Notes under the pieces: model-generated | Told to the model about the DNA's origin: nothing | Databases searched by the model: none | Seen by the model: only the letters and a program-made list of their open reading frames with translations | Shown here: positions 49,210 to 53,626 of the stretch, piece after piece | Layout: each line of letters begins with the position of its first letter | Numbering within the stretch: position 1 is the first letter of the stretch | Made by a program: the position numbers and the translations under genes | Origin: Candidatus Omnitrophota bacterium | GTDB taxonomy: Bacteria; Omnitrophota; Gorgyraeia; Aquiviventales; Aquiviventaceae | Assembly: GCA_016192545.1 (NCBI GenBank) | Contig: JACPTX010000007.1 | Location: 1 to 53,626 of the forward strand | Direction of reading: 5' to 3' | Length of the DNA stretch: 53,626 bases

Positions 49210-50500
49210 CAGAACCTGCGCGGGGGACCGCCGCGGCTCGACGACGCACGGCGATCTCGTCGGCCACGGCCGGCGCCACCGTCTGCGCCAGCAGGCGGTT
49301 GCCGGCCGGCGTCAGATGCACGATGTCGAAGAACAACGGGCCGGTCCCCTCCGCCCTCGCCTCCTCAAAGCCGGGCACCGGATCGATCCAGCGCAGGCCG
49401 TTGGCTTGCGCGAACTCCCCCAGCGCCTGCTGGAGGATCCGCTGCCGCATCGGATAGACGTTGCTCATCGTCAGCTGCTTGTCGCGGTTGAACCGCCGCT
49501 CCATCTCCTCCAGCGATCCGACTTGGCTGAACCACGCGGTGTCCTCGTGGTTGATCTGCTCCCTCACGCAGACGACGCCGATGCCCCGGCTCTTCGCCAG
49601 CTCCACGAGCCGCTGGAGGTACGCCACGTAGGTCTCGCGATACGGGTACGGATCAATGAACGGCACCGGGTCTTTGTTGCGCCAGATGGCGAATTTCTCG
49701 ACGGCGATGGTGTAGGCCATGGACGCGTAATACAGCCGGTTGTGCAGCCAGTCGCCCAGCCGGCTCAGCGTGTGCCGCCACTCCTCGTGGTCCATGATGA
49801 CGTGCGGGTTGGCGTCGTTGGCTCCCGTGTAGAGGATGACGAGGTCCGGGTCATAGGCGACGACCTCCTGAGAAAAGAGGTTCCAGGTGAGCTTGGCATA
49901 ATGGCCGGCAATGGCCAGGTTCAGGACCTCCGCCCGCGTCCCTGTGCCGGCGAGCCGCTGCCCAAGCTCCCGCTGCAGCCACACGGCAAAGGTCTGGTCG
50001 TCCGGCGACTCGAGGCTCATCGCCGAGGAGCCGCCCATGACCGCCACGCGGATGGTCCCAGGCGCTTTGGCCTCGGAGAATGGCTTGCCTCGGAATCCGC
50101 GCTCGTTAATCTGCAGCGAGTAGGGTTGTCCCTCATCCGCAAAATGCTTCTTCAGATAGCTGCCCGGCTTGAGCTTGTAGTACCAGTCGGGCGTGTTGCG
50201 CGCGTGCACGTGCGTCACTTCGATGTTAAAGCGCTTCATCGGTTCGCCGCCCGCCGCCGGCGCCGCCGCAGCGGCAGGCGGTTGGGCGGGCGGCGCAGGG
50301 TTCTCCGCGCCGGAAGGCTGAGGCGCCGGCGCGGAGAACATGCCGTCGACCCGGAACGGCGGGGTGGTCAAGTAGGCGACGTCCCGGTGTATCCGCCAGT
50401 ACTTGACGCGCGCGTACAGCTCAAGAGCCAGGACGGGCACCGCGAGAGTCGCCGCGCTGAGCAGCAATCCCTGCCAGATCTTGAGGCGGCGGCCCGTCAT
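49199..50500 (-). CDS. SGNH/GDSL hydrolase-like membrane-anchored protein with Pro/Ala linker
   Basis: 433 residues from the ATG at 50500 (ATGA); a GTG two codons upstream is less likely. A membrane anchor (about 9-30) is followed by a Pro/Ala-rich linker (57-87), then the SGNH domain. AVMGGSSAMSLESPDD holds Ser158, LYTGANDANPH holds Asn228, and FFDIVHLTPAGN holds Asp392 and His395, so the catalytic set is complete. It is longer than the SGNH proteins in the second operon and not clearly their direct paralogue. It probably edits acyl groups on periplasmic glycan. Confidence 0.8.
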   Translation of the reverse strand: MTGRRLKIWQGLLLSAATLAVPVLALELYARVKYWRIHRDVAYLTTPPFRVDGMFSAPAPQPSGAENPAPPAQPPAAAAAPAAGGEPMKRFNIEVTHVHARNTPDWYYKLKPGSYLKKHFADEGQPYSLQINERGFRGKPFSEAKAPGTIRVAVMGGSSAMSLESPDDQTFAVWLQRELGQRLAGTGTRAEVLNLAIAGHYAKLTWNLFSQEVVAYDPDLVILYTGANDANPHVIMDHEEWRHTLSRLGDWLHNRLYYASMAYTIAVEKFAIWRNKDPVPFIDPYPYRETYVAYLQRLVELAKSRGIGVVCVREQINHEDTAWFSQVGSLEEMERRFNRDKQLTMSNVYPMRQRILQQALGEFAQANGLRWIDPVPGFEEARAEGTGPLFFDIVHLTPAGNRLLAQTVAPAVADEIAVRRRAAAVPRAGSDGT

Positions 50501-52446
50501 GCGCACTCCCCCGCCGGCATCTCCGCACCCGACGTCTGCCGGGCGTCACGCAGCCAGCGGAACCACAGCTCCAGCATCATGAGGGCCCACAGCTGCTGGC
50601 TCCAGTCCTTGCGGCCTGCGGCATGCTCCTCGACCAGCCGCTCGACCATCCGCGGCTCGAACAGGCCCCGGCTGCGCGCCTGCGGCGAGCCGACCAGGTC
50701 CCGCATCCAGTCCTGCAGCGGCCCGCGCAGCCACGCCGCCAGCGGCACCGCGAACCCCTGCTTGCGGTGGCGCAGGACCTCCGGCGGAAGCTCCCTGCCC
50801 CAGGCGCGCCGAGGCAGATACTTCAAGGCTCGGCCCCGCACTTTGAAGCGCGCGGGGAGCCGCATGGCGAACTCGACCAGCGGGTGATCCAGCCAGGGCG
50901 AACGGACCTCCAGCCCATGCGCCATCGCCGCGATGTCCACCTTCACCAGCAGATCGTTCGGCAGGTACCATTGGAAGTCCACCCAGGTCAAGGCGTCCAC
51001 GCCGTCCAGCGACTGCACCGGCCCCCACAGCGGATCGAGATAGTCCAGGGTGTTGGCGCCATTGAGCGACGCGAGCCGGTCCTCGGTGCAGAGCCGCCGC
51101 TTGGCGGCCTCATCGAACCCCTCCATCCACGCCACCATCCGCTCGCGGCGCGACAGCGGCAGCCCCCGCAGGAACCGCCGGAGACTCAGCGTGCCCAGGC
51201 GGACGTCCAGCCACTCCGGCCAATGGCGCCACATCGGATCGAAGAGCCCGGCGCGCACCGGACGCGGCAGCCGGTGGTAGCGGTCGGCCCAGCGCATCGC
51301 CAGATGCCGGTTGTAGCCGCCGAAGAGCTCATCACCGCCGTCGCCGCTGAGCACGACCTTCACGAACTGCCGCGCGCACTCGGCGACATAGTAGGTCGGC
51401 ACCGCCGAGGAGTCGGCGAACGGCTCGCCGTAGTGCCGGATCAGCCGCGGCATCACCGCGGCGGCGTCCGGCGTCACCAGGAACTCGGTGTGGCGCGTCC
51501 GGTAGCGCGCCGCGACCCGGCGCGCGAAGGGCAGCTCGTTGAACGAGGATTCGGCGAACCCGATGCTGAAGGTCTGCACCGGCTCCGGACTGACCGACGC
51601 CATCGTCGCGACCACGATGCTGGAGTCCAGGCCGCCGCTCAGAAAAGCCCCGACCGGCACGTCGCTGATCAGGCGCAGCCGGACCGACTCCTCCAGGCGC
51701 TCGCGCAGCTCCCGGGCGGCCTCGCGCTCCGTCGCCTGGCGCTTCACCGCCGGGTCAGGCTGCCAGTAGCGCTCCAGCCGCAGCGCGCCGCCTTCGACGA
51801 TCGCCAGATGGCCCGGCGGCAGCTTCCGGATCCCCGTGAACGCGGTCCAGGGGGCCGGAATGCACAACAGCGTCAGATAGTGATGCAGCGCCGAGGGGTC
51901 GAGCTCCGCCGGCACCTCGGGGTCCTGCAGCAGCGCCTGCAGCTCGGAGGCGAAGGCGATCCGGTCGCCCCGCTGCGCGTAGACCAGCGGCTTCTTGCCG
52001 GCGCGGTCCCTGGCCAGCACCAGCCGCCGGCGCGGCCCGTCCCAGAGCGCCAGCGCGAACATCCCGCGCAGACGCGCGACACACGCCGATCCGAAGGCCG
52101 CATACGCCTGCAGGATGACCTCGGTATCGCTGTGCGTGCGGAATGGATATCCGGCGGCGGCCAGCTCCCCGCGCAACTCGCGGTAATTATAGATCTCGCC
52201 GTTGAAGACGATCTGGAGCGCGCCGTCGGGGCTGGCCATCGGCTGCCGGCCTCCGGCCAGGTCAATGATGCTCAGGCGCGCATGCGCCAGGGCGACTGAG
52301 GCCTCCCGGCTTCCCGGCGCCGCCTGCGACACCCAGGCGCCTTCTTCATCGGGCCCGCGGTGGCGCAGGGCTTGGCAGAAGCGCGCCGGCAGGCCCGGAT
52401 CAATGGGCCGCCCGCCCCACTCCACCACGCCGGCAATCCCGCACAT
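50497..52446 (-). CDS. asnB: Asparagine synthase-type glutamine amidotransferase (AsnB family)
   Basis: 649 residues. MCGIAGVVEWGG gives the processed nucleophile Cys2. RHRGPDEEG, NGEIYNYREL and THSDTEVIL belong to the Ntn glutaminase half. VGAFLSGGLDSSIVVA is the ATP PP-loop, followed by SGDGGDELFGGYNRH and VRSPWLDHPLVEFA. In glycan loci such proteins often amidate sugar carboxylates (uronic acids), not aspartate. The length fits the polysaccharide-associated group. The start at MCG is certain, because the N-terminal Cys is the catalytic residue. Confidence 0.93.
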   Translation of the reverse strand: MCGIAGVVEWGGRPIDPGLPARFCQALRHRGPDEEGAWVSQAAPGSREASVALAHARLSIIDLAGGRQPMASPDGALQIVFNGEIYNYRELRGELAAAGYPFRTHSDTEVILQAYAAFGSACVARLRGMFALALWDGPRRRLVLARDRAGKKPLVYAQRGDRIAFASELQALLQDPEVPAELDPSALHHYLTLLCIPAPWTAFTGIRKLPPGHLAIVEGGALRLERYWQPDPAVKRQATEREAARELRERLEESVRLRLISDVPVGAFLSGGLDSSIVVATMASVSPEPVQTFSIGFAESSFNELPFARRVAARYRTRHTEFLVTPDAAAVMPRLIRHYGEPFADSSAVPTYYVAECARQFVKVVLSGDGGDELFGGYNRHLAMRWADRYHRLPRPVRAGLFDPMWRHWPEWLDVRLGTLSLRRFLRGLPLSRRERMVAWMEGFDEAAKRRLCTEDRLASLNGANTLDYLDPLWGPVQSLDGVDALTWVDFQWYLPNDLLVKVDIAAMAHGLEVRSPWLDHPLVEFAMRLPARFKVRGRALKYLPRRAWGRELPPEVLRHRKQGFAVPLAAWLRGPLQDWMRDLVGSPQARSRGLFEPRMVERLVEEHAAGRKDWSQQLWALMMLELWFRWLRDARQTSGAEMPAGECA

Positions 52447-52448
52447 CG

Positions 52449-52736
52449 CTACCCGCGCCCTCCCGAACGCCACCACCGGAGCACCCGGCTGTCCGCCCTC
52501 ACGGAGTCCCAGGGGCGGGTCTGAAACAGCGCCCAGACCGCCCAGGCGCCGAGCATGAGCGCGGCCCACCACTGCTGCCACCGCTCCGCGCGCCACTCCT
52601 GACCGGCCGCCCAGATCACCAGCATGACCAGGATGATCGCCCCGGTATGCGCCGCCGGGCGCGCTTGCCAGGCTGCGCCATACCAGGTCAGCCCGCGCCG
52701 GAGGGCGCTCTGCCGCCAGGAGGCCCGCCACGTCAT
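52449..52736 (-). CDS. Small two-helix membrane protein, unknown
   Basis: 95 residues from the ATG at 52736 (ATGA with the upstream gene); the longer in-frame start reads antisense-like sequence. Two hydrophobic segments, GAIILVMLVIWAAG (33-46) and WWAALMLGAWAVWALF (58-73), flank a short charged loop. The rest is Trp/Arg-rich and basic. It is not recognised. Translational coupling to the IPT/TIG-like protein upstream suggests they work together at the membrane. Confidence 0.72.
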   Translation of the reverse strand: MTWRASWRQSALRRGLTWYGAAWQARPAAHTGAIILVMLVIWAAGQEWRAERWQQWWAALMLGAWAVWALFQTRPWDSVRADSRVLRWWRSGGRG

Positions 52737-53608
52737 TCGAATGTCCCCGGTGCGGTGTGGAGCGGCCGGCCGCCGTCCAGCAGCCGGACCACCGCCCGAT
52801 ACCGCAGCGTCGTGAAGGGCGCCACGGTCTCGGCGCGGACCGGCGCTCCTTGATAGAAATACTGCTCTCCCCATCTGCGGACGCGCAGCGCCAGCGTCAC
52901 CTCCCTGCAATACCACCGGCCCGGCACCTTGGTTTCCAGGGAGGCGGAGGGCCCGAGGGCGATCAACAAGTGGTGCGGCGGGGGCGCCGGAGACGAGCCG
53001 GCGCGTTCCGCGACCGCGTCCTCGAGGGGCGCGACGCTGAGCAGCGTGGCGAGCGGGCGGCCTTCGGCGTCGTACTCGCTGTCTCCCGGTTTCAGCATCC
53101 GCATCGCTGACGTGCTCCGCGCCCGGATCCATCCCCGGACGGCCACCCACACCGTCTCCTGTTTGGCAAACGCCAGCGGCGACGGTACCTGGCTCAGGGA
53201 ACTCAGCGCGCCGGCGGATTTGGCGGGCCTCGGCGATGGCATGACCTCGAAGGCGTGCGGCACCCGTCCGCCCCGGCCCCACCCATTGAGCACGCGCACC
53301 TCATGCTGGCCGGGTTCCAGGCCATACACCGAAGGCTGAAAACGCACCGTCAGCGTCGTCGGGCTGACCGTGACGGGTGGCGGCAGGAGGCGCCCGCCCA
53401 CAATCACGATCCGCGCGGCGCCCAGGGCATCCCCGCGCACCACGAGCTGCACGTCCGCCGTTTCCACGGCCGACGCCGGCTCAACGCTGACCGGACGCGG
53501 CAGAGGCGGACTCAGCAGTTGACACCACGCCGCCACCGCCCCCATGGCGCCTGCCAAGCCGACGAGGCACAGGACATCCACCGGATTGCGCCACCACGCG
53601 CCCCTCAT
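52733..53608 (-). CDS. Membrane-anchored protein with IPT/TIG-like domain, unknown role
   Basis: 291 residues from the ATG at 53608. An N-terminal anchor (10-33) is followed by an immunoglobulin-like segment (about 38-122: VSVEPASAV, DVQLVVRGDAL, QHEVRVLN) that resembles an IPT/TIG fold. The C-terminal half (152-290) contains IRARSTSAMRMLKPGDSEYD and WYCREVTLALRVRRW, a beta-rich region with a loose DUF4330-like pattern. No catalytic motif is visible. It is probably a periplasmic structural or binding component of glycan export. Confidence 0.6.
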   Translation of the reverse strand: MRGAWWRNPVDVLCLVGLAGAMGAVAAWCQLLSPPLPRPVSVEPASAVETADVQLVVRGDALGAARIVIVGGRLLPPPVTVSPTTLTVRFQPSVYGLEPGQHEVRVLNGWGRGGRVPHAFEVMPSPRPAKSAGALSSLSQVPSPLAFAKQETVWVAVRGWIRARSTSAMRMLKPGDSEYDAEGRPLATLLSVAPLEDAVAERAGSSPAPPPHHLLIALGPSASLETKVPGRWYCREVTLALRVRRWGEQYFYQGAPVRAETVAPFTTLRYRAVVRLLDGGRPLHTAPGTFE

Positions 53609-53626
53609 GCGGCGTCCAACGCCTGC
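53605..53626 (-). CDS. C-terminal end of an upstream gene, partial
   Basis: On the minus strand the last bases read in frame to QALDAA and then TGA at 53607-53605, which overlaps the next ATG (ATGA) in the manner usual for this locus. Only six codons are visible, so nothing can be said of function. The case rests on the overlap pattern alone. Confidence 0.4.

Noticed and set aside
1-53626. tRNA, rRNA, CRISPR arrays, insertion sequences, attachment sites
   Set aside because: None seen on either strand. No transposase or integrase motifs, no regularly spaced repeats and no RNA gene signatures were found by eye.

Overview
The window is a GC-rich (roughly two-thirds G+C), bacterial, almost gap-free surface-glycan locus. 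All 52 recognised coding regions, two of them cut by the window edges, lie on the minus strand. They are usually joined by ATGA, GTGA or TGATG stop/start overlaps, so the biological order runs from high to low coordinates. A Wzx-type flippase, a WecA-like lipid-carrier phosphosugar transferase and an O-antigen ligase/polymerase-like protein point to a Gram-negative-type cell envelope. The mix of genes resembles surface-polysaccharide islands of uncultivated phyla such as Omnitrophota or Nitrospirota, but no gene here fixes the taxonomy.

Region by region, in transcription order. (a) 53.6-46.5 kb: a membrane-anchored IPT/TIG-like protein, a small membrane protein, an AsnB-type amidotransferase, an SGNH hydrolase, a methyltransferase, and a glycosyltransferase fused to a DUF218/YdcF domain. 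(b) 46.50-46.44 kb: the only real intergenic control region. It holds a near-consensus promoter (TTGACA-N17-TATGTT) whose -10 box is overlapped by a perfect 17-bp palindrome, just ahead of a winged-helix (EPS-associated MarR-like) plus Rossmann-fold regulator. (c) 46.4-35.5 kb: a nonulosonic-acid module. It holds a transglutaminase-like protein without the catalytic Cys, PseG-like hydrolase, RmlD-like reductase, carbamoyltransferase, two NeuB-family proteins (one lacking both metal-binding His), a CMP-sugar synthetase, a Gfo/Idh/MocA oxidoreductase, a PseH-like GNAT and a class III aminotransferase. (d) 35.5-24.9 kb: two sets of N-acetyl-sugar amidination genes (WbpG/PseA type plus HisH and HisF). 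In one set HisH and HisF are fused through a linker encoded by a palindromic DNA element. Four SGNH proteins and a PhyH-type dioxygenase are interleaved. (e) 24.9-10.3 kb: a methyltransferase, Wzx flippase, a second methyltransferase, an FkbH/acyl carrier protein/deacetylase/GNAT acyl-transfer module, glycosyltransferases, two capsule-synthesis-like paralogues, further methyltransferases and a radical SAM protein. (f) 10.3-0 kb: a DegT aminotransferase preceded by a possible internal promoter, a GT2 enzyme, a cupin, methyltransferases, a GT39-like membrane transferase, a TylF-like methyltransferase, a GT4 enzyme, an SDR dehydratase, the WecA fusion and the ligase.

Taken together (inference), the locus makes, amidinates, carbamoylates, methylates, acylates, flips and ligates a complex glycan containing a pseudaminic/legionaminic-type sugar. 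The most unusual signals are the palindromic elements sitting in frame at protein ends and in a domain linker, the metal-ligand-less NeuB paralogue, the duplicated amidination system, the new domain fusions, and the self-contained promoter/operator/regulator at the head of a run of 45 genes.
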